A DNA stretch of 6,864 nt from Peptococcaceae bacterium BRH_c23 (lineage in GTDB: Bacteria; Bacillota_B; Desulfitobacteriia; Desulfitobacteriales; Desulfitobacteriaceae). Below are positions 1-5,848 of the stretch, piece by piece. The notes beneath the pieces were generated by a model. That model saw only the letters and a program-made list of their open reading frames with translations. It was not told where the DNA came from and did not search any database. Both the position numbers and the translations under genes were made by a program. Each line of letters starts with the position of its first letter. The stretch's first letter is position 1. The DNA lies in the NCBI GenBank assembly GCA_000961805.1, contig LADV01000207.1:1-6864 (forward strand). Direction: 5' to 3'.

Positions 1-192
1 ATTGCCACTGAATAAGCTTTCCATGCGCTCATTGTTGTCAAAATTTATGTAGGCATATTTCTCATAATTAGTTTTGCCAAATTCCTTCATCAGCCATGTC
101 TTACCGACTTGTCTGGCACCTCTAATAATTAGTGGTTTTCTATCCTTTGAATTTTTCCAGCTGACCAAATTGTCCATCGATCTCCTAAACAT
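1..192 (-). CDS. AAA_14-type ATPase, N-terminal 64 residues (cut by window edge)
   Basis: The first 64 codons of a P-loop ATPase are visible and the rest lies beyond base 1. The sequence starts MFRRSMDNLV and carries LIIRGARQVGKTWL, a Walker A motif with G25, G30, K31 and T32, then a short FGKTNYEKYAYINFD stretch. GARQVGKT near the N-terminus followed by an aromatic-rich YxNFD segment is the usual opening of the large AAA_14/DUF4143 family of uncharacterised ATPases. The ATG at 190-192 is preceded by GAGGTG (198-203) with five bases between, and by a good promoter, so the start is well supported. Members are often stand-alone accessory genes and their cellular role is not settled. Whether the gene is intact cannot be judged. 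Confidence 0.85.
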   Translation of the reverse strand, partial: MFRRSMDNLVSWKNSKDRKPLIIRGARQVGKTWLMKEFGKTNYEKYAYINFDNNERMESLFSGN

Positions 193-222
193 AATATCAC
201 CTCTCGCTCCTAAGATACCCAT

Positions 223-251
223 ATAATACCATATAAAACCACAATTGTCGA
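223..251 (-). promoter_or_regulatory. Sigma-A-type promoter of the AAA_14 ATPase gene
   Basis: On the minus strand TCGACA (246-251, one mismatch to TTGACA) and TATTAT (223-228, one mismatch to TATAAT) are separated by 17 bases. The -10 box lies about 30 bases upstream of the ATG at 190-192, with the ribosome binding site between. Confidence 0.6.
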
Positions 252-393
252 ACGACTATTGTTAGATATCTACAATTTTACAATGGACTTATCGTCTTTC
301 GACTTGATTTCCGTGCGCACCGCAGCGGGCAGAGGAAATTTTATTGTGCTACTATGTAGACAAACTATCTTTCGATGAATCAAGGGAGTACAT

Positions 394-498
394 ATGACAG
401 CTAGACATCTAGGTTACAACAAAAAGATAATTTCTATAGTTTCAATCTTGGTTACCCCATTTAGTTTGAATTTGCCAGGATTTCTGGCCAAAATTTAA
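394..498 (+). CDS. Possible 34-aa hydrophobic peptide or 5' stub of a lost gene
   Basis: The ATG at 394 has GGGAG (384-388) five bases upstream, a plausible ribosome binding site. The product begins MTARHLGYNKK and continues with a hydrophobic run, IISIVSILVTPF, that could be a membrane segment or signal-like stretch. It ends at TAA 496-498 and overlaps the last 38 bases of the convergent RyR ORF. I recognise no family. It may be a true small protein, the 5' end of a gene whose remainder was deleted when the neighbouring fragments were assembled, or chance. Confidence 0.25.
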   Translation: MTARHLGYNKKIISIVSILVTPFSLNLPGFLAKI

Positions 499-976
499 TC
501 GTTACAATTAACTCATTTCTGTTATTGTCGGATAATTTTTTCCAAGGTACTAGTAAAGGGTGTAATTTTCTCTCTTCATCGATAATAGTATCTAGTTTCC
601 ATCCAGCTTCCTTTTTTTGAAGTAACCAACGTTCATGTTCGTATTCAGCTAAAGCAATTAATTCACGTTCTGTAAATGTTACAGCTTCGAGTTTTTCCTT
701 AACAGAGATAATATCGTAATCGATCCTATGCAAAGCTTCAGGAATATGCTTTATTTGTTCGTAGATAGACTCTTTCTGTTCATTACAAAGAGTTTCCCAT
801 GATTTTATGCAATTTGATTTTGATTCATTCTTATCTATGTTGAGCAAAGTATGCCTATGAAGATCCATTGCAAGACTTTCAAATTTCTCACTATGTGGAA
901 CCTTTCCCTTCAGGCAAAGGTCTCGGACTTTATGGAAGGCCGCAAATAAGTCCTTTAATGAAAGAGATTTATCCAC
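461..976 (-). pseudogene. RyR-domain protein, probably a 3' gene fragment
   Basis: Residues about 28-171 look like a RyR (ryanodine-receptor-type) domain as found in bacterial proteins, arranged as two half-repeats. The first has FESLAMDLH (33-40) and KSWETLCNEQKES (58-70). The second has LAEYEHERW (109-117), GW (125-126), HP (139-140), PWKKLSD (144-150) and a closing WPEIL (163-167). In bacteria this domain usually sits at the C-terminus of larger proteins, for instance behind NAD-binding modules, and is thought to bind a ligand. No such partner domain is present. The only in-frame start at the 5' end is GTG at 974-976, without a visible ribosome binding site. Residues 1-27 are antisense to a recognisable ATP-grasp fragment, so they are probably not native. 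I infer a 5'-truncated remnant. A short functional version starting at Met37 is possible but also lacks a good ribosome binding site. Confidence 0.65.
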
Positions 977-1233
977 ATTTCTTATTCAGAGAAGTTTCAT
1001 TTGACCAGCTATCAAAAGTTGATACGAGCAAGATTATTAAACCATTTATTATCAAGCCTGCAATTGGTTTTTTTAGCATGGGAGTATATAAGGTAAGCGA
1101 AGATAATGAATGGAAATCAGTTATAGGTTTGATTCAAGATGAAATGGAAAAAGTCAAAGGATTATATCCGATTGAAGTTATGAATTCCTCAAAGTTTATT
1201 ATTGAAGAGTATATTGAAGGTGCAGAATATTGA
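868..1233 (+). pseudogene. ATP-grasp-type protein, internal fragment
   Basis: The translated segment resembles the middle of an ATP-grasp ligase-like protein: PFPSGKGLGLYGRP (12-24), then PFIIKPAIGFFSMGV (59-73) with the Lys expected to contact ATP, and FIIEEYIEGAEY (110-121), a typical hinge-strand and acidic motif of the fold. The N-terminal domain and everything after EGAEY are missing; the catalytic metal-binding part would follow there. The frame opens after TGA at 841-843 and its only early start is TTG 868 without a convincing ribosome binding site. Recognisable homology seems to begin near base 889. It ends abruptly at TGA 1231-1233, just before a terminator-like hairpin. This is a gene remnant truncated at both ends. 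The substrate cannot be told. Confidence 0.65.
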
Positions 1234-1238
1234 CTACC

Positions 1239-1282
1239 AAGGAGCCCCTTATCCATCGTGTGCTCGATATAGGGCTCTTTTT
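1239..1282 (+). terminator. Rho-independent terminator-like hairpin
   Basis: GAGCCC (1242-1247) pairs with GGGCTC (1272-1277). The stem extends outward by a G-U and two A-U pairs, and an inner ATCG/CGAT pairing (1255-1258 with 1265-1268) sits in the loop. Five T follow at 1278-1282. It lies five bases after the stop of the ATP-grasp fragment. The large interrupted loop lowers confidence. Confidence 0.45.
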
Positions 1283-1359
1283 GACGAATTGATCACAGCA
1301 TTGGTGATCGTCATGCGTTCGATAATCTCCCCGCCAAACGAGTGTTCCACTTCGACGTC
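1249..1359 (-). pseudogene. Short minus-strand remnant, possibly the C-terminus of the AAA+ ATPase
   Basis: An open stretch of 36 codons without a start begins right after TAA at 1360-1362 and ends at TAA 1249-1251. It contains FGGEIIERMT and INSSKRALYRAHDG. The pattern of an acidic helix followed by an Asn/Ser and KRAL helix resembles the C-terminal lid helices of classical AAA+ ATPases. It lies on the same strand and in the right order downstream of the clear AAA+ remnant at 1450-1595. I infer that it is the end of the same gene, with the middle lost around the palindromic repeat. The match alone is weak, and a chance open stretch cannot be excluded. Confidence 0.3.
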
Positions 1360-1380
1360 TTATTATTGCGTACGTGTCGG

Positions 1381-1429
1381 GGGGACGGGGTTACTGACAA
1401 CTTTCAAGGTTGTCAGTAACCCCGTCCCC
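1381..1429. repeat. Perfect 21-bp inverted repeat, REP-like palindrome
   Basis: The left arm 1381-1401 (GGGGACGGGGTTACTGACAA plus C) is exactly reverse-complementary to 1409-1429, around the seven-base loop TTTCAAG. It forms a very stable hairpin with GC-rich ends. Dispersed palindromes with a GGGGACGG-type head occur in many Clostridia genomes and resemble REP elements moved by IS200-like (RAYT) transposases; assignment to that class is inferred. It lies inside the AAA+ remnant and has no T-tract of terminator type. Confidence 0.85.
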
Positions 1430-1449
1430 TTGTCAACCCCCTTGTCAAC
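1426..1449. repeat. 12-bp perfect tandem duplication beside the palindrome
   Basis: CCCCTTGTCAAC at 1426-1437 is repeated exactly at 1438-1449. The first copy shares its four C with the end of the palindrome arm, and the second abuts the last recognisable AAA+ codon at 1450. On the minus strand it reads GTTGACAAGGGG twice. It looks like part of the repeat element or a scar of its arrival. Confidence 0.8.
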
Positions 1450-1595
1450 CTTGATCTCACCAACCTCTTGAGAAGCCATTCGAGACTTGGCGATCGAATC
1501 ACTTCATCAATAAACAAGAGGCACGGCGACTGACCAGCAGTCTCAAATATTAAATGTAGATTAGCCGCGGTTTCTCCTTCTCTTTCGCAGGAGAT
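1450..1595 (-). pseudogene. AAA+ ATPase remnant with frameshift (Walker B region)
   Basis: On the minus strand the frame from 1595 reads GETAANLHLIFETAG and then PCLLFIDE, the standard region before and including the Walker B motif of classical AAA+ ATPases. After GAT GAA (1503-1508) the family pattern continues only in another frame: GAT at 1498-1500 opens DSIAKSRMASQEVGEIK, matching the usual DE-F-D-[AS]-IA-x-x-R ... QE-[LV]-GE-[IL]-K sequence. Two bases (1501-1502) stand where a full codon is expected, so one base was lost. Homology ends at 1450, where the tandem repeat and palindrome begin. Walker A, the arginine finger and a start are absent. This is clearly a dead gene fragment. The parent was probably a stand-alone AAA+ ATPase of the cell-division-protein-48/FtsH-like ATPase type. 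Confidence 0.7.
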
Positions 1596-1705
1596 TCACG
1601 TATCGTGTTGAATTAACTATTGGGTTAAGCATAGGCACCGGTTTTCAATGTAAGTAATGGTTTCAGATGGGATTAGCCAGAATAAGTACTTTTTAGGAGA
1701 GATGA

Positions 1706-2989
1706 ATGGTGGCAAAATCAAAGACACTAGGGAAAACCCGTCCCCAGGCGGCCTATTTCGAGAAAATGAGCGCAGCGGAGCTACTCCTTTTTGCGTATAC
1801 GGCTTTCGAATGCGTCACCAGTTCTAGATTAGAGGACTTTAGTAATCACCTACACGAAAAAATCAGGAACAGAATGCCATCTAACTCCAGTTACCCCGAA
1901 GCTCTTAGATCTTTAACCAAATGGACTAACAGCGGCCTATTGGAACGGTACGGCGATTCAGTCCTATTTTCGTTTGCAGATGGCCTTCACCAGTCTTTTT
2001 GGAATTGGGTTGGTGGAAATGCGGATTTAGCAGCCGACGATGCAGAACTTGATACATTCTTTAGCGCTAATTTGCTCTGTACCTTGGATAATATGTTTGT
2101 TCACCTGCTTACCTCTATCCAAGCACCACTAATCCTAGCCCAGTTATGTACTGATTTTATGTCGACCCAACCGATTGGCTTCTTTCTTATGCTTCCGGTC
2201 CTAAAGCATCGCAGCGGTTGGACCGAATGGATGGAAACAGCCGGTTGCCTGCTCAGTGATAACGATGAGGTTGACAATGTGTACGATCTTGACGAATGTA
2301 AATTTAATATCTTTGAACCATTACGCTGGATGGGTCTCTTGGATTGGTGCCCAGTGGATCATGATGTTTCAGTGCGATCAACTCCCCTAGGGCGGTTAGT
2401 ATTCTCTAAACTACTGAGCGGGGCAACATCACAACAAAACAGTACCTTGAAGGATATTCTCTCAGAGATCTACCCTATGGACGGGCCAGACACCCTTCTT
2501 ATCCAACCCAACTTTGAAGTGATGGCAACGCGAGGAACGTCTTGGAACACCCGCTGGCAACTCAGCCAATTTGCGACATTGGAGTGTCAGTATCCCGATT
2601 ACAAATACCGCTTTGATAAAACGTCTCTCCTAGAAGGAATGAAAAAAGGGCTCACAGTAGACAAAGTATTGGATTTTCTAAATAAGTACAGTCCCCGTGA
2701 AGTACCGGAAGAAGTCCGCCTTACATTAGAAATGTGGGAACGTTCCTTCGGTCAGGCAGTCATTCTGCAACTAACTTTGTTGGAGTGCGCCACTCCGAAA
2801 CTGGCAGCAACCATCGGAAACGCGCGCAAATACCAAGATTATGTGCTAGGCTTTTATAGTCCAACTGCCCTTATCGTGCGTGATCCGGAAAAACTACGTC
2901 AACTCTTGGAGAAACAAGGGATCTTTCTTAGACCAGACTGGCTCGACGGCGAGCAGGTCGCAGAAGGACAGCACCACTTTACTAACTAA
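1706..2989 (+). CDS. Helicase-associated (Helicase_C_3, XPB/Ssl2-like) domain protein
   Basis: The 427-residue protein appears intact. Its C-terminal half matches the helicase-associated Helicase_C_3 pattern: a winged-helix-like TPLGRLVF (226-233), the hallmark strand LLIQPNFEVMA (264-274), a Trp-rich WNTRWQLSQFATLEC segment (280-294), YRFDKTSLLEGMKKGLT (301-317) and VLDFLNKYSPREVPEEV (321-337). In relatives this module accompanies XPB-like DNA helicases or stands alone near them. No DEAD/DEAH motifs occur here and no helicase gene is visible nearby, so no ATPase activity is predicted. Residues 1-200 are helical with no recognised motif. The ATG at 1706 follows TAGGAGA (1694-1700) at good spacing; the gene ends in tandem TAA stops. 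Codons look less AT-rich than those of the SEC-C gene, hinting at a different origin. It converges on the kinase remnant, with 28 bases between. Confidence 0.75.
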   Translation: MVAKSKTLGKTRPQAAYFEKMSAAELLLFAYTAFECVTSSRLEDFSNHLHEKIRNRMPSNSSYPEALRSLTKWTNSGLLERYGDSVLFSFADGLHQSFWNWVGGNADLAADDAELDTFFSANLLCTLDNMFVHLLTSIQAPLILAQLCTDFMSTQPIGFFLMLPVLKHRSGWTEWMETAGCLLSDNDEVDNVYDLDECKFNIFEPLRWMGLLDWCPVDHDVSVRSTPLGRLVFSKLLSGATSQQNSTLKDILSEIYPMDGPDTLLIQPNFEVMATRGTSWNTRWQLSQFATLECQYPDYKYRFDKTSLLEGMKKGLTVDKVLDFLNKYSPREVPEEVRLTLEMWERSFGQAVILQLTLLECATPKLAATIGNARKYQDYVLGFYSPTALIVRDPEKLRQLLEKQGIFLRPDWLDGEQVAEGQHHFTN

Positions 2990-3017
2990 TAATCCCTTTC
3001 CATTATCTCATCTCACT

Positions 3018-3371
3018 CTAATTGCAACGCAGCAACTGCCATTCTGATATATTCGTTACGGAATAAGTATTTTGAAGTCCCCAGTAGTACCCTTCTCTAC
3101 ACTCGGATACATAATCATCTGGGTTACTTGCAATGATTCTCTCTAACACCTCCGCAGCCTTTTTGCGATAGGCATCCATAGAAACGAATTCCGTTTGAAG
3201 TAACTCAATGGGCTTACCATAATACGATTCTACCTCACAATCTAAATCAAAGAACTTGTAATCTACTTCCTCTGCAAGCTGCTTATCAATCGTTGTTTTA
3301 CTGACACAGCTTACCCCACTCAAAAAAATACGCATACTCGCTTCACCATTTTCAAAGGTTCCTTCATTCAT
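3018..3371 (-). pseudogene. Shikimate-kinase-like P-loop kinase, C-terminally truncated
   Basis: From Met13 the product reads MRIFLSGVSCVSKTTI, then FFDLDCEVESYYGKPIE (40-56), and TEFVSMDAYRKKAAEVL (60-76). This is the N-terminal half of a shikimate-kinase-like enzyme: P-loop, the D42-x-D44 metal/substrate motif, and the Arg69 region that contacts substrate in the family. Two defects are visible. The Walker A GxxxxGK[ST] has Ser24 where the second Gly is expected (one base, GGT/GGC to AGT/AGC-type change). Homology also stops after NPDDYV (83-88), leaving about 29 unrelated residues instead of the lid and C-terminal helices, so about a third of the domain is gone. The gene end is close to the convergent helicase-associated gene. 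Met1 and Met13 both lack a strong ribosome binding site. Probably inactive; an annotated intact kinase would be wrong. Confidence 0.7.
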
Positions 3372-3421
3372 CTAGTTCAATAGAGAGAACCACCTTCTAA
3401 GGTAAAATCCGTACCCACGCA

Positions 3422-3444
3422 TTCTTATCCTGCATCAATAAGAA
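3422..3444. repeat. Short inverted repeat (7-bp arms)
   Basis: TTCTTAT (3422-3428) and ATAAGAA (3438-3444) flank nine bases. The site lies in the gap between the divergent kinase remnant and the plus-strand ORF at 3486, where an operator could be. Short AT-rich arms make chance likely. Confidence 0.3.
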
Positions 3445-3454
3445 CGGTTTAGTA

Positions 3455-3541
3455 GTTGCTAAAGCAGATTTGCATGTGGATATGAATGTCTGTTTTGAAT
3501 GTAGGTGCTAAAGAAGTTTTTGTGCATGTGGATATGAATGT
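3455..3541 (+). repeat. Imperfect direct repeat with a 19-bp perfect core
   Basis: TGCATGTGGATATGAATGT occurs at 3471-3489 and again at 3523-3541, 52 bases apart. The preceding GCTAAAG (3458-3464 and 3507-3513) is also repeated, at a 49-base offset because of a three-base length difference. Both copies can be read as AK...(V)HVDMNV, but in different frames. This suggests a local duplication in decayed coding DNA. Confidence 0.8.
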
Positions 3542-3863
3542 TTCGGAGGAACAGAGGGACATGAGAAAAGACCCCCGTTCAAGAGGTCTTTCTCGCGCAC
3601 TCATGTGCATAAAGTTTTCAATTCCGACTCAATCTAAAACCAAAGATCAAAATAAGCATAACGTGTTGTTTGAGGATTTTAGGCGTGCATCTAATTATCT
3701 AATTCATCTTGAATGGTTTTGGGGATCTAAGGAGTCGCCCTCCATGGCGACTTCTGAGTATGGGGGTGACCAACTTCACTTAACTTCTAGCGGTTTAGTA
3801 CAACAGGATGTTTATGATGTGGCGGCAGCTTTATTCAGTAGAGCGACTAGTGAGTGCCACTGA
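3486..3863 (+). CDS. Doubtful 125-aa ORF of unknown function
   Basis: The ORF runs from ATG 3486 to TGA 3861-3863 and matches no family I know. Its start lies inside a duplicated segment and has no ribosome binding site. Internally, Met87 (ATG 3744-3746) is preceded by AAGGAG (3729-3734) at good spacing and would give a 39-residue protein, MATSEYGGDQ to ATSECH. The composition is unremarkable, with no signal peptide or membrane segment. Duplicated DNA at the start, two strong hairpins within the frame, and broken genes on both sides suggest either a remnant whose frame is partly lost or a chance ORF over regulatory DNA. I give it low weight. Confidence 0.25.
   Translation: MSVLNVGAKEVFVHVDMNVSEEQRDMRKDPRSRGLSRALMCIKFSIPTQSKTKDQNKHNVLFEDFRRASNYLIHLEWFWGSKESPSMATSEYGGDQLHLTSSGLVQQDVYDVAAALFSRATSECH
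3563..3594. other. Stable hairpin without T-tract
   Basis: GAGAAAAGACC (3563-3573) pairs with GGTCTTTCTC (3585-3594) with one bulged A and an 11-base loop. No run of T follows on either strand, so it is not a canonical intrinsic terminator. It lies just after a GGAGGA sequence within the doubtful ORF. Confidence 0.5.
3729..3755 (+). promoter_or_regulatory. Hairpin that pairs a ribosome binding site and start codon
   Basis: AGGAGTCGCC (3730-3739) pairs with GGCGACTTCT (3746-3755), ten pairs including one G-U, around the loop CTCCAT. The left arm contains most of AAGGAG and the right arm starts with the G of ATG 3744-3746. Such an RNA fold would hide the start of the possible 39-aa ORF. Confidence 0.4.
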
Positions 3864-3922
3864 CGATCCGTCCTTGAAGTGGATTATCTTTCTATTGGCT
3901 CCTAATGACGAAACCATGGCAG

Positions 3923-3939
3923 AGGAGGTGGAAAACATG
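3923..3939 (+). promoter_or_regulatory. Near-perfect ribosome binding site with ATG of a truncated gene
   Basis: AGGAGGTG (3923-3930), fully complementary to the 16S rRNA tail, is followed after six bases by ATG 3937-3939. The frame reads [16 protein letters not shown] but meets the antisense 3' end of the SEC-C gene within 21 bases, so a native gene, if any, was cut there. The same frame is open from 3808, so a longer ORF is also possible. Confidence 0.4.
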
Positions 3940-3957
3940 GCCATCGTGGTACCAATG

Positions 3958-5286
3958 TCAGTCGAAAAGACGATCATTGCTAAGTTCACAGCATTTTTTG
4001 TATTTTTTCCCACTTCCGCAAGGACAGGGATCATTTCTCCCAATTTTAACAACTGTTATAGGAACTTTTTTCTCAACCGTGTTAAACGAAGGTTTTGGTT
4101 CTATCACAGTTTTTATAATATTACTAAAAGAGTACTCAAAAGCTTCCTTTTCTTTGATAAAGTCTTCCTCCTCGACTGAATCAGGCTTTGCCCATTGATG
4201 CAGATAATTATACTGCCATAATTCTTTGGCCCGTGCTTTGCTTATTTCAGTCTGAACACTTAAGATTTCCGTTATTGCGGAGTTATGAACACTAACAGAA
4301 ATATAATCATATTTCTTCAGAAAATCATAGAAGTAGCTCATTCCCCAAGCTACACCAATTGCAGAGGCTGTATTAGTTGATAAAAATCCGAACCTACGAT
4401 ATATTTCATCACTATATGATTTCGGGTTAAGAGTAAAAATATCGTCAAAATCATCTCCTGGTTCATCCTCTTGATCTTCGTTAATCAAAATATCTAGTGC
4501 TTCAAACCAAATTAACGCTGCCGCTGGGAAGCTAACCTTCTTCTCTTCATACATGTATTTAAAAAATAGCAGCATTGTTTTAAACCAAAATCTAGTTCTG
4601 TCATTATTATAATCACTGATGTCTGGGTAGTCGCAAAAATGGTTAGCCAAAACTCGTTCGATTGTTTCTAATTCATCTTTGAACACAAACCCATATTTCT
4701 TGATGTATTTTATTATTTCAGGCTTATTAAGCGTCCCACCACTTATTAATGTTTGATGTATTTCTTGTATTTTTTCCATGTATATGAATCTTGCATAGTC
4801 ACTACCCGCACCAGGCATTAATTCGTCAGTATCCGATATCTGGGGGTAAATGGTTAAAGCTACGTCCAAGGCAATGTCTGTGTAATTATAAAAAATAAGT
4901 TTATTAAAAACGTTGGTGAGAGAATCAATCGCACTTATTGGGTATTCTTTAAAGCTTATAAGATGTTTCTTTAAACCATCAAGATCGTGATTAAAGAGAT
5001 AGTAATCGATAAAATAATTATCTACATAATATAAATCTTTACCAAACACTTGCTTTTGTGGCATGATCGCATCGTAAAGTTCGAGCATTTTATCATACTG
5101 TAGCTTGATTTCAAGTGAATGTAACTGGGTTATAAACACGTCCACAAAGTCAACTTCTTCCACGAACTCTTCAGTCAATGGATAACTAAACGTTTCTTTC
5201 AAAAACTCATTTCGCGCTAATAGATTAAGTGATCTAAAGTGTTCGTACCACTGGTTAGAATCATCTAATAATAGTTCTATAGACAT
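3958..5286 (-). CDS. 442-aa protein with C-terminal SEC-C zinc motif
   Basis: The C-terminus carries a complete SEC-C motif, [20 protein letters not shown], with zinc ligands C421, C423, C432 and C433. In SecA and many small proteins this motif binds zinc and mediates protein contacts. Residues 1-400 are Leu/Tyr/Phe-rich and probably all helical, possibly a helical-repeat scaffold. A very acidic loop ([14 protein letters not shown], 269-282) separates two halves. No catalytic motif, signal peptide or membrane segment is seen, so it is likely cytoplasmic. Start ATG 5284-5286 has AAAGGG about 13 bases upstream, a weak site. The gene lies 43 bases downstream of the 146-aa gene on the same strand and is probably cotranscribed. 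The N-terminal region has no family name I can give. It appears intact, and its last codons overlap the truncated plus-strand ORF at 3937. Confidence 0.85.
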   Translation of the reverse strand: MSIELLLDDSNQWYEHFRSLNLLARNEFLKETFSYPLTEEFVEEVDFVDVFITQLHSLEIKLQYDKMLELYDAIMPQKQVFGKDLYYVDNYFIDYYLFNHDLDGLKKHLISFKEYPISAIDSLTNVFNKLIFYNYTDIALDVALTIYPQISDTDELMPGAGSDYARFIYMEKIQEIHQTLISGGTLNKPEIIKYIKKYGFVFKDELETIERVLANHFCDYPDISDYNNDRTRFWFKTMLLFFKYMYEEKKVSFPAAALIWFEALDILINEDQEDEPGDDFDDIFTLNPKSYSDEIYRRFGFLSTNTASAIGVAWGMSYFYDFLKKYDYISVSVHNSAITEILSVQTEISKARAKELWQYNYLHQWAKPDSVEEEDFIKEKEAFEYSFSNIIKTVIEPKPSFNTVEKKVPITVVKIGRNDPCPCGSGKKYKKCCELSNDRLFD

Positions 5287-5329
5287 AGCTTGATTTACAC
5301 CCTTTCATCATCTATTTTACGGCAAATAA

Positions 5330-5770
5330 CTAATCTCTTCCTTTTTGATTTTTCAGTTCTCTTTTGAAGATTTTATAATGCTTTTTTAGCCTCTGAACAT
5401 AATCACTGTCTTTTAAGACTACATTCTTTATTACTTCTAGCAGTTCAGGTGCGTATTTTGTTTGCTTACTGGCCGAGTTTAAACTGGGACCTTGCAAAGC
5501 ATTAATAACGCTATTGTCTTTTTCGCCGTACCACTTTTCATAAAACGCCTTATTTTCCCACCCATAACCTATGACTGCTACGGTGCTCTCTGCTTTTTCA
5601 GATACAATAGAGAACATTACTCTCCTGCAGTCACATTCTGGGTCTATACAATACATTTCCAACAGTCCATATCCACCTGATAAAGTACCTGAAGGTCTAT
5701 TAATAATGATCTCTCTTGTTTCTCTCTCTGCTATCTCAGGAAAGTATTTTTCGAATAACTCAAAATGCAT
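5330..5770 (-). CDS. Conserved 146-aa protein with a Cys cluster, first gene of a SEC-C pair
   Basis: The ATG at 5768-5770 has AAGGAG (5780-5785) nine bases upstream, a clear start. The protein opens with FEKYFPEIAERETREI, has a glycine turn GGYGLLEMYC and the cluster C41-IDPE-C46-D-C48-RRVMF, probably a metal site or structural cysteines. It continues with VIGYGWENKAFYEKWYG (67-82), LQGPSLN (92-98) and a basic, helical tail, RLKKHYKIFKRELK. I recognise the pattern as a conserved bacterial protein type often annotated as hypothetical; relatives can carry a SEC-C motif at their own C-terminus. Here the tail lacks it, and the following gene supplies one, which suggests the two products act together. 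No catalytic residues can be assigned. Cytoplasmic; intact; lead gene of the two-gene unit. Confidence 0.8.
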   Translation of the reverse strand: MHFELFEKYFPEIAERETREIIINRPSGTLSGGYGLLEMYCIDPECDCRRVMFSIVSEKAESTVAVIGYGWENKAFYEKWYGEKDNSVINALQGPSLNSASKQTKYAPELLEVIKNVVLKDSDYVQRLKKHYKIFKRELKNQKGRD

Positions 5771-5848
5771 ATTTTCCTACTCCTTAAATGTATTTAGTTA
5801 AATATCCCTTTACCTGGCGCTTCTCGCGCTATGATACATAGCTTCATC

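Noticed and set aside
283..378. 31-aa plus-strand ORF (MDLSSFDLIS...)
   Set aside because: No ribosome binding site, no recognisable motif and no promoter; length is within chance expectation.
1202..1471. 89-aa plus-strand ORF
   Set aside because: It runs through the terminator-like hairpin and the palindrome and is antisense to the AAA+ remnant; no protein-like motifs.
3013..3100. Alternative minus-strand frame ending YLFRNEYIRMAVAALQLE after the kinase remnant
   Set aside because: It looks somewhat protein-like but does not match the missing part of a shikimate kinase or any family I recognise, so a simple frameshift repair is not supported.
3831..4052. 73-aa minus-strand ORF
   Set aside because: It overlaps the 3' end of the SEC-C gene in another frame, and the SEC-C motif fixes the true frame.
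3905..4198. 97-aa plus-strand ORF
   Set aside because: Antisense to the end of the SEC-C gene, with no start signal of its own.
5492..5801. Two plus-strand ORFs (5492-5680, 5571-5801)
   Set aside because: Antisense shadows of the 146-aa gene, whose ribosome binding site and conserved Cys cluster support the minus strand.
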